From positions 34,233,947 to 34,297,946 of the forward strand of contig CM055110.1 of the NCBI GenBank assembly GCA_029204225.1: a stretch of DNA of 64,000 nucleotides, given 5' to 3'. Of this stretch, positions 1 to 12,592 are shown piece after piece; within the stretch, counting starts at the first letter, position 1, and each line of letters opens with the position of its first letter. The translations under genes and the position numbers were made by a program. The DNA comes from Diphasiastrum complanatum. Lineage: Eukaryota; Streptophyta; Lycopodiopsida; Lycopodiales; Lycopodiaceae. The notes under the pieces were generated by a model. The model was not told the origin of the DNA. It did no database searches and saw nothing but the letters and a program-made list of their open reading frames with translations.

Positions 1-376
1 GCAATTTTCGATAGCTTTGTCTTCCACTGAATCAGAGTATATCACAGCCTCTCAAGCTATAAAGGAAGCAATTTGATTGAGGAAATTACTCTCAAATATC
101 GATTTGAATCAATATGCTCCGACGACATTATTTTGTGATAATCAAAGTGCCATCGCTTCATTAGCCAACCCTAGATTTCATTCTAGAAGTAAGCACATTG
201 AACTGAAGTATCATTCCGTCAGAAGTAAAGTTCTCAACAAAGAGGTCAGATTGCAGTACTATAGAACGCAAGATATGACAATAACTATTTTTACCAAAGC
301 ATTAAGTTTGGATACACACAGAAGATTCTGTGTAGAACTAAGTTTGAAGGTCAAGGCATTCAAGGATTCGGATTAA
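1..376 (+). pseudogene. Copia polyprotein C-terminus (RNase H), truncated
   Basis: This is the last part of a Ty1/Copia polyprotein, the RNase H domain that removes RNA from the RNA:DNA hybrid. The reading contains the family's typical run SSTESEY, then FCDNQSAI with the catalytic Asp, then SKHIELKYH and the terminal FTKAL. A TGA replaces the usual Trp codon near position 77, so the frame is broken. The upstream part lies outside the window. It ends at TAA near 376, directly before a polypurine tract and LTR, as expected for a complete 3' end. It belongs to the same family as the fragment at 18481-18840. Confidence 0.88.
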
Positions 377-383
377 GGGGGAG
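375..383 (+). other. Polypurine tract of Copia element
   Basis: The sequence AAGGGGGAG lies immediately 5' of TGTTGGA, the start of the LTR. This is the plus-strand priming site for the element ending at 1474. Confidence 0.8.
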
Positions 384-1474
384 TGTTGGATTATTCTCCT
401 TCTTACTAATCGACTAATCGGTTTTTAATCCTCATCCATTGTTTATCCAGTTCTGTGGATTTTCCCGTGTTCTTTTACAGTCTGCAGATTTACAAGTGTT
501 TTACACAGTCTGCAGAAATACACGGAGTTTGACTACAGTGTCGCATTTTCATTTTCTCTCACTTCGCATTTTTCGCCTATCAGGATTTGCGAGCAAATAT
601 GCAGAGTCGCATTTTTCACTTTTTCCAAAGTGCCTCAAATGTTAAGAAATGACTCTGGCAAAGTGTGGGACAACCCTAAAAGAGATTTTAAGGCACTGTC
701 CTGTTTTTCGCAAAATGCCGACACTGTCGCCTTTTTGCGACAATGTCGCCTGTGGCTGTTTTAGTTCATTTCTGCAGAAGTGATAGTTTGGTTCATTTAT
801 GCAGACAGACTGTTTAGGGCCAATTTCCACCGCTTATCAGCAATCAATGACAAGGAACCGGATGGATGCCAGCAGACACCAGCCAACTGGCTATCGCAAT
901 TGACGACCTAATTGCTAAGTATATATAGCTGTTCATATTCATACAGTTTCAAGAAGATCAATCAACTTATGATCAAGCATTTGAATAGTTAGCTCTCTCT
1001 CTCTCTCTCAAGCCTTCGAGCTTGAACACTATTGAGCATTCTAGCTCAGAGTTGTTTTAGAGATTGCTATTGCGCTAATGCTTATCAGCATTGCGCTTGA
1101 TTCAGACTTTCATTTTAGTCGCTCAGAGATAGCATAGAGTACGCGGCTTAGATCCTCAACTTATTGTATTCATTTACTTCTGTTTCGTTTTCATACCGAA
1201 TCAAACTATCTTTCATTGCGTTCAGCTTCGTCTCAGAATGTATGCGTTTCTGTAGTTCTTCGCAACTAATTATTTGTCTGATAATTCAATGCATTATTGT
1301 TTGGCTACGTAATCACTGTAGTATTGATGCTTTCAAAGTTAGTTACTATAAGATCGAACGTGATTTCTATCACTATTGTTTTTGTTCGAAATTGATAGGC
1401 GTAGTCATGCATTGAGAGAGAAGAAGATAGTTTATTCCGCCATCGACCTATCTTCTGCACACCTCTTTCCAACA
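384..1474 (+). repeat. 3' LTR of Copia element
   Basis: The LTR starts TGTTGGA (384-390) right after the polypurine tract and ends TCCAACA (1468-1474). These ends are perfect inverse complements, giving about 1.09 kb. A TATA-like stretch at about 920-928 could be the U3 promoter, followed by a short CT tract near 994-1009. The 5' LTR lies outside the window, so target-site duplication cannot be tested. The 3' boundary rests only on the inverted termini. Confidence 0.75.
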
Positions 1475-4400
1475 AGAACTACAATGATAAAGAATGGAAG
1501 ATTATTCCAAAAATCACACCCCTCCAAATCGTGGAGGTTCTATTTATAATAAATGATGTATGTACAAGGCATTACATGCTATTGCCAAGTGTCCAAGGTA
1601 GGTGGCAACTTGCATGTCTAATTGCATGTGCCTAATTTGTCATGCATGCATCTTGCATGTTGCACGCAAACTAGGATATCTGGCAAACTAACTATTTCTC
1701 CCCATGCATATGTGCATGGGGGGCTACCAAACTCCAGTGGACAAGTGGCATCAACATGCAAGAAGGCCCTCGACGAGTTTGGTGCTAAAAAAAAATTAGC
1801 CTAAGTTTATTTGGGCCATTTAAACTTTGGCCTCAAATAAAACCATGTGCTATGTTTTATTTATTTAACCAGGTTTATATTTCAACAAAGGTATTGAAAT
1901 GAACGTTCTTGATCAGCACGAATGACGAAGACAGGGTTGTGTTTTGAAGTTCATGAAGGCTTGAAAGGATCATTATATAACAATTCACTGAGAATCGGTA
2001 GTAACTGCTATGCTAGTGTGCAAGTCGTCCTAATTGCAACTGCTTTTCTTCTTATGTCGTGTAATATCCTAGACATAACCTTGATATGCAAGATGAGAGA
2101 TTCGAGCAGTTAAAACACGAAATGCTGAAATTTCAATGAAGATCTTCTCATAGAAGAAGGAAATCAATTGTCATTGTATCTTTATTCTCTTGATTCAAGT
2201 GCACCTACCTAGAATGATGCTTCATAAAAAATTTCAGTATCAAAGTTCTGTAAGGAAGATTGCTAAACTAGAAACAAATGAAACATGGTGCTAGTTATAT
2301 TGGAGACAAAAAATTAGTATTTTGAAGTTCGGTTATGGAGCTCGTCTTGAAGCTGATTTTCTATAGTAAAAAAATTCTGAAGACCAACCTTGGCCTTGTT
2401 CAGTTTCTCCTATACATGTCGCTTCTGGAAAAGTCTCAGGGTATCGAGGTGCCTCTACAACCCCTCTCTGAAGGATGACTAGATGAGAACCTCATCATCC
2501 ACCTTGTACTTTCATGATGAGATAACTTAGTTAGCACTATAGAGCTCTTAAATGTATGAAAGAAAGATGATTCAGTAGGTCTTCCAGAGAAGCATAACCT
2601 TTGGTGGCTACTCCAACTATGGTAACTGCCTGAATTATTTCCTGTCTTAAAGGTGGTCACAACTCACCACCCTACTTTGTAATTTTTGAAGTCTTGAAGT
2701 ACTCTACCCAAATGTCTTGGAGCCTGTTGTATAATGCACTTCAGGGTTCCAAATTATGTCTATTTTGTTTCGGGACTTCAGGGATCTTAGCATCAAAGTT
2801 ATAGCTCAATGCATGTAGGTTGAGCTCAAGGTCTCAAATACTTGTCTATGGCCCGAATAATAACCAAACGTACATCAATAACCTATTTTCATGGCATGTG
2901 GGCAATGGCTTATCTGATGAGTGATTTTAATGTTGTTCGTTGGCACTCCTATGTTCAAGTTGATGATTGATAAGTGTGTTACCAAGCAACACATTACCTA
3001 AATGCATTTAGGCTGTTAATTTTTTTCATGGAAAAGTCATTCTCTATATGTGATAAGTTGTCAAGAATGTAATTTGGAATCCTGACTGGATCTCATCACC
3101 CCTGAACTTTGAAGTTTAGTATTGCTAGTCTTATGTTTCTTACAACGCTTTTGTTCCACTTTGTCCTCAAAATACCTATGCCACGTGAACGAGATTGAAC
3201 TAGCAATCCACATGAGCAGGCACTAAGGAGCAAAATTTATCTATTCCTGTGCAGGTTCTACGCCAACAAACAGAAGCAATTGCACGACTTGCAAGTGTGC
3301 TGAAGAGGGACATGAGAGACATTGAAATTATCGGGTCAGAAGGCAAGTATTAATAATGTCTGTAACAGAGATGCAGTCATCAATTTGAATAACCACCTGA
3401 TACAGGGTTTTTGTCTGGACTTCAAAATTTGTTCTCATTTAAATTGATGTGTAATTACTCTTCTAATGATTATGTGGCGCTACTCCCCTATGATGTAGGT
3501 CCGTAAAAAACCTCTCTTAACCACCTCTGTTGTCATAACTTGTCAATTTGACAGTTTGAGCAAAACATATGGTCCCAGCGAGTCTTGCATCGTTAACCTA
3601 CAAGAGTACCAGCATTGAACACTTCAGGAGCTATTTGAAGAGCAATTGCAGCTTCACGTTGTCTGCCTCCAGATAAGTTGGAACATTATACGGTCCTCAC
3701 TGTCACAAAGTTTCAAAGGTTGGCACACTACTGCAAGGACCGTTTTACCTATGTTGGTGCTCACTGCTCTATCAGAAGGCTTATGCAGGCAATCATGTTG
3801 AAAATGCTCCTTGATGAGGCAAGCTGCTGGAAAATCATGTGGCTCTACTTCATGGAGTGGTCTTCCTGGATTTTAGGCGATCATCTGTGGTTCACTCTAT
3901 ATCTGTTTATCAAGTTCTTTGTAAAATGTACATTGTAGGCCACGTTGCCAAAGGAGCAAGATAGATATCTTGGCCTTCAATTGGAAACATTAGCTAACCT
4001 TTTCCAGAATTTTGCAGTTTTGCTTTCTCTCGTTTTGGAGCTGTGCGAGCTTATTTATAGCCTGTACTTTTTGGTTGTCTAAAACAATGATTTCTCATTA
4101 TGTAATATGAAGTGAAGATATGATTGGGTCTGGCTACAGTTTACAAAAGCTTATTATGTAGAGGAGTCATAATCATGACAGATATTTGAGTTGGGTAGTT
4201 TAACTTGCTCTGAAGAAGCATAATGGCTTCTTTCAGATGGCAAGTAGATTATACTTTGCGTAGTGAAAGGCTGTGCATTTTGGGATCAAAGGTTGTTCGC
4301 TTAACATACAGGAGAAAATTGTCAACAAACCAACTTAATAACTTATAATCTAAGCTTCGTAAGGCTGAGAATAATAGTTCGTTGTATTGAATGGATGTCT

Positions 4401-5963
4401 ATAAGCAGTACATGTTGCTAGCATCGGATGCCAACGTAGTTTTTTTTCACATATATCATGACTGGCTTAAAATTTTTTTCCTTCAAAGGGTAGCCTTCTT
4501 GACACAATTGGTGTCTACACGTGTGGTAAGGTGCCGAGGAAATGAACAACTTTAACACAGTGAAATTTGTTTATGGATTTTTCTTATGCATTTCTGTACA
4601 GAGCATCCTGTGAAATTTCTTGAATTCCTCAGTATGATATGCTGACGGCCTCAGCTTGGATCATTGGCTTTACAATAGTCCTATTTAATAATGAAACATT
4701 AGATTGAAACAATGCTGCAATCCATTATCAACTAGATAATGGTTGTTTGGAGGCCCATTGTAAGGATATATTGACATGTCTTCTTGTTGAGCTGCATAAT
4801 TTGAAGATTCCATCAATGATTCCATCTGTGAGAGCTATGTATTTTAAAGATTTCATTGTTGAAGCTAATGTATTGTCAAGATTCCATCTATGAGGGTTAA
4901 GTATTTTCAAAATTTCATTCATGAGAACTTTGTAGAAAATTACAGCCTATCAGATTTTTTGAAAAAATGGGGTCCCATAATTATGCCTTAGGTAATGGTG
5001 GTCCGCAAACTTAATATTGATTTATGTAAGATTTGAGTAGGCACATTATGAATGCCGATGTTTTGTTAGAAGTTTCCACCATGCTAACAACAATATGTTA
5101 ATTTAGGAAGAATTGGAAATTGTCCTAGAGTTAAAAGCATTGAAAGGATTCTTTCTTTTTGCATCACCAATATTCTTAGCATAGCAATTACAATCTTGTA
5201 GTAAACTCCCAATAAAGCTCTAAACATGTTATCTTCTCATCAAATAGAATAACATTTAGGAAAGGTTGATTTGGGAGCTCGTTCAACAACCAAATTGTTG
5301 TGTTGATGTTGCAACTTTTCAAAAATCAGAAGAATACATATGCTAAAGTTGTCATTGAGATGAAATACAAGGCATGATTGGGAGCTCAAAAGTCAAAGAG
5401 AGCAAGCTGAAAATCAGACCACATAATATATTCTGTTTGATTTTCTCTAGTTCACATATGACCATGGAAGAACTAACAAAATTTACAAATTTGTTTCTTT
5501 GCGTGGAGGAAGGAGATCAACTGTGAGCATGGTGTGCTAACATGAACTCTTTAGAATTCTTTGAAGATCCATTGTTATTGTGTAAATTGTGGTAGGAGCA
5601 TCATTTGAGGTGAATGCAAAAAAGTTGGATATTATGGACATCGCATTCATTGCTTTTCTACCAAAGTTGAATCCATAGGAGACAGTTTCACACGTCCTCG
5701 TGTAAGCTTTTTAAACTCAGGAATATTGCCATTTGGCTATAGAAGAAAAGTGGTTCACTTGACCCAAATATTGTAATTTGGCTTGCGTACAATAAGATTA
5801 AAATACTCTAGTATCTGAACTCTACTCAATCACTTGATTGTTGGCTAACTAACATCTTGGCGTGAATTGAGGCCAAAAGCGACATGGAAAGGATGGATGG
5901 AAAGAAATTATTCTCTTGTAGCATAGCTCCACATTGCCAACTAAATATATAGAAGACCTTGCA
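1475..5963. other. Intergenic, no gene recognised
   Basis: About 4.5 kb of AT-rich sequence without a long open frame, transposon motif or RNA gene that I can recognise. The only coding-like segment is the possible isolated exon at 3255-3342. Confidence 0.6.
3255..3342 (+). other. Possible orphan exon
   Basis: An 88-nt open segment follows a good acceptor (CTGTGCAG) and ends at AAG followed by GCAAGT, which fits the consensus of a GC-type donor. Its translation is hydrophilic and protein-like (RQQTEAIARLASVLKRDMRD, then IEIIGSEG). If not spliced, it stops seven codons further at TAA. I do not recognise the protein and found no neighbouring exons, so this may be a captured or dead exon. Confidence 0.3.
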
Positions 5964-6078
5964 TTACACTACCAAATGCTTCTTGGTTTCCAAGGGGAGC
6001 CTCGAACCTGGGACCAAAGAAACTCTGGATGCCAAGCTAACCAGTTGAGCCAACCCCGTTGGGTTACACTACCAAATG
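5964..6078 (-). mobile_element. 85-bp tRNA-derived retroposon (SINE-like) with target-site duplication
   Basis: Two perfect 15-bp direct repeats, TTACACTACCAAATG at 5964-5978 and 6064-6078, flank an 85-bp insert at 5979-6063. On the minus strand the insert carries an RNA polymerase III A box, TGGCTCAACTGG (6052-6041), and a B box, GGTTCGAGGC (6008-5999), at normal tRNA spacing. It does not fold into a clean tRNA, because the acceptor-stem halves match only partly. There is no clear poly(A) tail. Intact duplications suggest a fairly recent insertion. Confidence 0.75.
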
Positions 6079-6925
6079 AAGAGTTTATGTTCCTAAGGAT
6101 GGGTAGTAGTCCTTGGGCGAACCTATCTTTTTGTATCTTCTCCCGTTGTAAAGCATCCATTTTTGAAAGCTCAACACTAGAGTTGTAAGAAAGGTGCACA
6201 AAAGTGCTTATTTTGACTAATGTTTTGAAATTCCGTATGACACTATGTCACGAGTTGAAAATAGTTTTAAGGACCCAAAAATAGCATGTTTTTCATTGTT
6301 TCGGGATCTCGAGATCTAATTAGGATGGATCCAATGATCAATTAGGTTATATGTTAGGGTTAAGTTATGAAAAGTACAGAGAAGCCCTAAAATGATCAGA
6401 TCCGAGCTACTAATGTATAAATTTGTGATGGGTTCTCCATCAATGTATGAGTAAAATTCTAGATCTTCCTTCATGACTAGTTTGTGTCTATCTTTTGAAT
6501 GATGATTGCTATTGCCATTAGATGTGATTGAAGGTCCAGGTATAGCACACAGGTAGCAGCAGGTCGTACACTCACACGTGAAAAGTTTAGCATGGTTTTG
6601 GAGCCAATTTGAGGAGTTCAAGCCAAGATAAGCTAGAAATCAGTGTATCGATTTTGATCTAGCTTATAGATCTTGATTGGATCTTTTATAGGTGCTTTCT
6701 CCATCATTTCTAGGATCAATTGGATTTATTTTGTTGTATTTTTGACAATGTAAACCAAGAGATTTAAGATGTGTAGAAAGTAGTTGGTTATATTGTACAT
6801 ATTTTGGAGAATCTACAAACTAGGGGGGGGCAAGAACTGAGGAATGATCATTAACAAAACGAGTCGACTTTTAACTTTACAAATTGGTCTAACTCTGCTC
6901 CTGCCGGTGAAGGGGGGCGATGGAT
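6079..6925. other. Intergenic, nothing recognised
   Basis: I see no gene, transposon domain or notable repeat here. Confidence 0.6.
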
Positions 6926-7050
6926 GAGGAGATTTAGAAGGAGACTTAGAAGAAGATTTGGATGGAGATTTAGGAGGACTTTTAGAAGGAGATCTATAAC
7001 TCGGAGACTTAGGAGGAGAAATAGAAGGAGATTTAGGAGAAGATGAAGAA
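6926..7050. repeat. Degenerate purine-rich tandem repeat
   Basis: Imperfect repeats of a GGAGATTTAGAA-like word run along the plus strand, so the minus strand is pyrimidine-rich. Open reading on the minus strand gives a low-complexity leucine-rich peptide, which reflects the repeat and not a gene. Confidence 0.6.
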
Positions 7051-7370
7051 ATTGTTCTCGAAATATCCTTGAAGGGAGAGTTTGTGAAAAATCCCTTGTT
7101 TTATGAGTAGTACCAAGAGACCTCCTCCTCCTCATCTGCCTCTAATGAGTCAGAACCATCGAACAAATTCATAAATCGTTGTATATTTGGCGACATAGCG
7201 GTAGAGTGTGGGGGTGAAGCGACTTGGGTAACTGCGATTGGAATGGTAGATCCAATTGACACATATGGCCCTTGTAAGGAATCAGAGACGAGGGTGGCTG
7301 CAAGGGCTGGGGGAATAGGTACTGTAGAGCGAGTTGCAACAGGGGGTATGGGCGCAGATGACGGTGGTAG

Positions 7371-7860
7371 CTAAGTACAACATCGAGACACGGGAGGCGA
7401 GGTGGGTGCGACAATCTCGCTATGTACTCTACGACAACTCTGGGAGCTGGATGCTTGGCAGGACGATTCAGCTGGTGCTATTTCGTAGATGGCTAGCACA
7501 TAATCAACATGAAACTCGTGGACCTTATTTTGAGATATACGGCGACCAAGAAGAATAGAAGAAAGCCAACAACTCTTGATCACTCTCTTCAGTTCCCCAA
7601 AGACCGTTTTGTACCAGTCATAAGGTTGCACGGTCCCCTTATCTAAATCATAGTTAGATTCAACCAAGCAATGGAGGATCTGGGAAGAGATCCTTTCCTT
7701 CCTGAGGTTGTCAACGGTCTAAAAATCAGACTTGGTAGGCAACGATGAATGTCTTCTTCATTCTTGGAGATGTAGGTGAGAGCGGCCTCCAGGTAGAGAA
7801 ACACTGGTTCGTTCAGTTGTCCCAAAAAAACCATTATGGCTACCATGATCTTCTCCTTGT
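7371..7860 (-). other. Unrecognised, possibly coding remnant in two frames
   Basis: On the minus strand two overlapping frames give non-repetitive, protein-like sequence. Both frames are open across 7643-7667. The first (about 7860-7643) includes MVFLGQLNEPVFLYLEAAL, and the second (7667-7371) includes PYDWYKTVFGELKRVI. One frameshift would join them. The upstream end runs into the GA tract at 7887. I do not recognise a family. It may be a decayed transposon ORF or chance open sequence. Confidence 0.25.
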
Positions 7861-7883
7861 AAAGAACACAATCCAGCCTCCAA

Positions 7884-8440
<557 letters not shown>

Positions 8441-8899
8441 CATTTTAGAAGACCATGCTCTGAATTTCAAAATTTTAATATGTGGTTTATAATCACATGC
8501 AATGCAAACTCCAAAAGATTAGCCACTTTGAGCTATTTATGAGTACAAACATGTATAGCCATTCTATGTGTAGAATACATGTAAAACCACATATCCACTA
8601 TGAAAAATGTGTAAAAGATGCATTAGCATGGACACAACATTGACTTAAGTGTAAATCAATCACCAAAAGAAGGCATTCCACATACATAAAATTTAAAAAA
8701 CCCAATATATTATATTTTTATTTAAAAAATCAACAATTCTCCAAAATTTCCTCCCACGAATCACTCTTAAAGGCTTAGCTGTCTATCATCTGTGACGCAT
8801 CAGTAATATCTACAACCAATACTGCTCTATAATGTATGTTAGATTTTGTAGTAACAAATCCACATCAAATAACATATGGTGCCGTCATGGAATCAAATA
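8441..8899. other. AT-rich spacer
   Basis: I see no gene or recognisable element. The left end of the Helitron remnant fades out near the right edge. Confidence 0.5.
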
Positions 8900-9972
8900 T
8901 CCGACATCTTGTTGTTCCTTTAAAAGCTCAATATATCTTGCAGAGATCTATCCACACACTCCATTGCGTACTTAGGCGCCATGGAGCCTCATACCAAATG
9001 ATGAGTCAACATGCCATCAAAAGTATATCTAACGCAAATTGCTTAGAGATGTTGCATGTTGAGCTCTCATTCAATTCCTTTGGAGGAATTTTAAAGCGAG
9101 AGTGTGCTATCCTACCACCTTTCATCAATAGTGCAGCAATACCACACGATGCAACTACCAATGCTATCCACCCTTGCACGCACGTACAACAACATGACAC
9201 TATACAAGTGCGTCTTGTCTGTACCACCCGGGCCATCTACAAAAAACACTCCACCCGCTCTCCAAACAACATACTCACGTACCTGATCCACGTTCAATCT
9301 ATTGATGTCAACTTCAACCTCTGAAGGGTTCTTGTCGACAAACATCTCTTTGTGAAACAATGGAGATGAACTAAAATCGACATCAGAGACCCTAAACCCA
9401 AAATTCAAAAATGACTTTCCAGATGCCTGCATGTGCGACTCCACATCAAGAATAACTTTGTCTACCAAAACTTGACTCATGGAAATGGTATCGCACGTTG
9501 TTGGGTGTCCCAACTCATGCGCATAATCCTTAACTAAATGCGGCTCTATGCTCCTCCAGAGCTCCGACGGGTCAGAAGGGGCACATGTCAAAAGAAGCAC
9601 ATCGAACATGAGACGAAATTGAGATGGAATGGCCCAAGACACTGCCTCGCGCAAGCAACTACTCGACTCATTCATGTCATTTATTAGAAGTATGTGTCTA
9701 CAAGCATCTTTGAACGACTGAAACAACTCATCGTCAACCGTGCACAAGTCCTCAAAGCTAGTTGCGCCTTTGATATGAGCCAGAAGAACTCGCATATAGA
9801 ACCTCTCTCCTTTGGAGGGGTGTGCAAAATAAATGCGACCAATGGTAGGGGTCGTCTGCATGTTGATTTGACGGGTCCACCTACACATTCTCCTATTGTA
9901 CCAATACTGCCTCGTCAAGTCTTGATACAACAACTCTCGAGCCTCCAAATCACCACTTCTGAATGTTGTCAA
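8900..9972 (-). pseudogene. Helitron Rep/helicase polyprotein, helicase N-terminal remnant
   Basis: The long frame 9972-9112 reads through the pre-helicase region of plant Helitron proteins (KGATSFEDL, TFKDA-like, then LNVDQ) into the Walker A loop GGVFFVDGPGGTDKT. The usual loop is GGTGKT, so a key Gly is Asp. About 30 residues later the frame shifts; the conserved VASCGIAALLMKGGRIAHSRF continues in another frame (9236-9006). A second 1-bp shift near 8965 separates IWYEAP from the reading MAPKYAMECVDRSLQ. Helitrons are rolling-circle DNA transposons, and this helicase would unwind the donor strand. The Rep domain and the rest of the helicase are missing. No Helitron termini were found, so this is a dead fragment. 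Confidence 0.88.
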
Positions 9973-10179
9973 AGTGGTAAAAATGCAGTGTCACATTTTT
10001 TGCCCTAATTGTCGCCTGTAAAAAAATCCCGTGTAAAAACACAGTGTCGGGTTTTTTTGCATTTTTTGGGCTGTCATAAAACCCGTGTAAAAACACAGTC
10101 TGTAGCGACAATGGGTTCAAAAATACAGACTGTTTAAAAACAGTTCATTTTCTGCAGGTTACATTTGAGAGAGTGAAAA
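9973..10179. other. LTR-like spacer
   Basis: This stretch shares wording with the Copia LTR at 384-1474: repeated 'acacagtctg', 'gtcgcctgt' and 'cagttcattt(c)tgcag' phrases. It is probably a fragment of a related LTR lying between the Helitron remnant and Copia-derived element A. It was judged by eye only. Confidence 0.4.
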
Positions 10180-12010
10180 TTAGAGAATGAAGGAGGGCTG
10201 TTGGGATGAGTAGGAGTTAGATTAAATTCCAATAGAATGATAGTGAGGAAGAATCATTATCATATGAGTCATTACCTAAAACATTGAGTAGAAGTTCTTG
10301 TTTGAAAAAAGAGAGTACTTCAATCATCTTTATGTTGAAGGTACTAATGATTTTTTTCATGGTTTCTAATGTCTTTGAGGTTTCTACTTCTTATGATGCA
10401 ATCATAAGAGGGAGTCTTATGAAGGAAAGAGCAATGGAAGATTGGTTCTTGGGAAGATCCAAGGCATGGATCTCACATCTCTTCATCAACTCAAAGGATT
10501 CTATGATTGTGAATTGATCAGTCATGATCAAGATGGCAAAAGGTTGGTTGGAGAAGACTACATGGAGCAAATCGAGAGGCAATTTCTTCCAGGCAAGGGA
10601 GATCTCATTGGTGAGCTTATTGAGGTCTTTTATGGACTCAATAAGGCTAGGTTTATTAGGTTTGATACTCATCTTCACCTACTCTACTTCATGTTGGATG
10701 GAAAGTTTGGAATCTATCTTTTGATTTATGATGGTGCCACCAATGACATTGTTTTCACTAACCTTTATGGAAGATCGAGATCAAGCATTGATGAGATCTT
10801 GTTGTATCTAGATCACATGTTTGAGAGGGAGTATTTCTAGAGGTTCAGGTCTAAAGATATTTATATCTTTGATATCTTTGATAATCAAGAGAAAGGTAAG
10901 CAAGTGGAAGCGACTCACTTTGCTTTACTCACATGTTTTGGAAAAGCTTCTTGTGTAGATGATGCTATGCAAGTGGATATTGGTCCTCATGGTTTTCATG
11001 CTGGAAAAGCAAGTAATGGATCTGGAAAAAAAAAGTTTGTTCAATGACTTTGATGGTCAAGAAAAAGATCAAGAGGTTGGTCTCAAAGGGCTTCAACAAC
11101 ACAAAAGGAAAGGTGGCAATTTGGAGCTAGTCAAGAGCATCAAAGGAAGGTCATTTGGAAAAGATGTTATGGATCTGTTTTTTCAGGAGTCTTTAAACTC
11201 AAGTAAGGTCAAAGGAGCAGCAAGGAAGTGTTGTTCATTACTTTACTTGTTCTATCTCATGTTTGAGCTATTTCATGTGAATGTGTGCAAATTGTCAAGA
11301 TAGGGACAAACTAGCTACATTGTCTTGCAATATCTTATTGTTGGATGTACTAGCATTCTTGGCTGGCTTTGCTGATGGAAATGAAGCTATTGGAGGTTCA
11401 TTATATCACTCATCCATGATCAAGTTCTCAAGTGTTGAGCTACTTGATGCCAATGTTTGGAGATTGTCAATTTTTGGTGAATTCATGGTCATTTTCTTGT
11501 GTCAAGTAGATCTTGAAGATGGACTAGTGCAACCTACTTGGTTTATGGAGTCATGTGGTGATGGATTTGCATCATTAATGTACTCACCTACTCATGGATT
11601 TCCAAGGTTTGTTGGTTTCTTGTGGCAGGATGGAGATGGAGGCTCATTCATGGAGTTTTATGGTGGAGACATATCAAGAAAGAACAAAGTTGGAGGAGAC
11701 AAGCAAGCAAATAGTCATCACTCACATTTATTGTTTGGTTGCTGTAATTTTCCAAAGAGTTCAAAATTTGAAGCATGCAGGAATCATTTCATTCACACTC
11801 TATTTGGTTCTTCATGTTCTAGTTATATCTTGATGTGTAAAATTGATGTAAGAAATAGTGAAGCATCCAATTTGGACACTATTCTCTATATCAATTATGA
11901 AAGATACTTTAGAACCTTAGAAAAGAGATCTATACTTAGGATATAGATCATTTGAAAGTTGGATCAAAGTAGTATGGTTAAAACTATGCCAAAACTAGTT
12001 GAAGAGGGAG
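10180..12010 (+). mobile_element. Copia-derived element A: internal region with non-pol coding segment, 5'-truncated
   Basis: This is the internal part of an LTR element whose 3' LTR follows at 12011. It contains no gag, integrase or reverse transcriptase. It carries a sense-strand coding segment homologous to that of element B (minus, 56371-57690). One frame reads SRSSCLKKE and VSTSYDAII (10284-10517). It continues in a second frame with GKRLVGEDYMEQIERQF, LHLLYFMLDGKFGIYLL and SSIDEILLYLDHMFERE (10442-10840). A third part (10959-11303) reads GQEKDQEVGLKGLQQ. The open frame 11281-11946 (221 codons) covers the 3' part. Frameshifts and stops make this copy a pseudogene. The product is unknown to me and no known domain is visible. 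The segment ends at the polypurine tract GAAGAGGGAG (12001-12010), identical to that of element B. Confidence 0.7.
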
Positions 12011-12592
12011 TGTGAGAGTTTTCAACTAGTTTAGTCATATTTTAGTAAATTGTCAATATGAGGTCAAAACTCTATTTAGACTTAGAAATAAACTTTTTGA
12101 AGTTATATTAGTTTAAAATAAATTCAATAAACACTTTTTGAAAGTGTGGGAAAGTTGGTAGTCGAGTTTGAGAGAGATTCAAATTTGAACTTTGGGTACA
12201 TTGAATCTAGACCGAAAAATAGTAGGGTTTACATTTTGGAGAGAAAGCCAAGTGGCGAAATAGGGTTTGGACCTGCTATAAAAGGATGTAATTCGTGGAG
12301 AGACACATCTTATCTCTTCTCTCTCTCATTTCATCATTATACATGGTTCTCTTTGGGTTCTACTACTCATCGGTACACTCTCTTGATGATATCTTGCAAT
12401 CTTATGTGTAGAATGCTCATATTTTGCTATTTTTGGTTCCACAGGTGTGAAACACAGTTGGGTACTGTAACTGTACAGACAGAAACTATATTTTATGTTT
12501 TGGTTCATGTTTGATCAGTATCCCTTAGAGTTTGCATCTCATTTTGTATGTAGATGCTGATTTTTCTACATTGGCAGGATTGCTAAGACACA
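12011..12592 (+). repeat. LTR of element A
   Basis: The LTR starts TGTGAGAG directly after the polypurine tract and ends around ACACA at 12592. It aligns by eye with the LTRs at 53361-53730 (+) and 56297-56101 (-) through shared phrases such as TTCAACTAGTTT, AATAAACACTTTTTGAAAGT and GATGCTGATTTTTCTACATT. It is longer than the 370-bp copy because of an internal segment carrying the TATA box. The right boundary is uncertain. Confidence 0.7.
12277..12284 (+). promoter_or_regulatory. TATA box in LTR of element A
   Basis: TATAAAAG lies within the LTR about 266 bp from its start, followed by a CT-rich stretch. This is a plausible U3 promoter for element transcription. The related 370-bp LTR at 53361 seems to lack this segment. 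Confidence 0.5.

Noticed and set aside
3610-3690. Minus-strand peptide-like reading (LSGGRQREAAIALQIAPEVF)
   Set aside because: Composition looks protein-like, but there is no family match that I know, no splice support and it stops at once.
5979-6063. Functional tRNA gene
   Set aside because: A and B boxes are present but acceptor and anticodon stems do not pair well, and the unit is bounded by target duplications. It is a retroposon.
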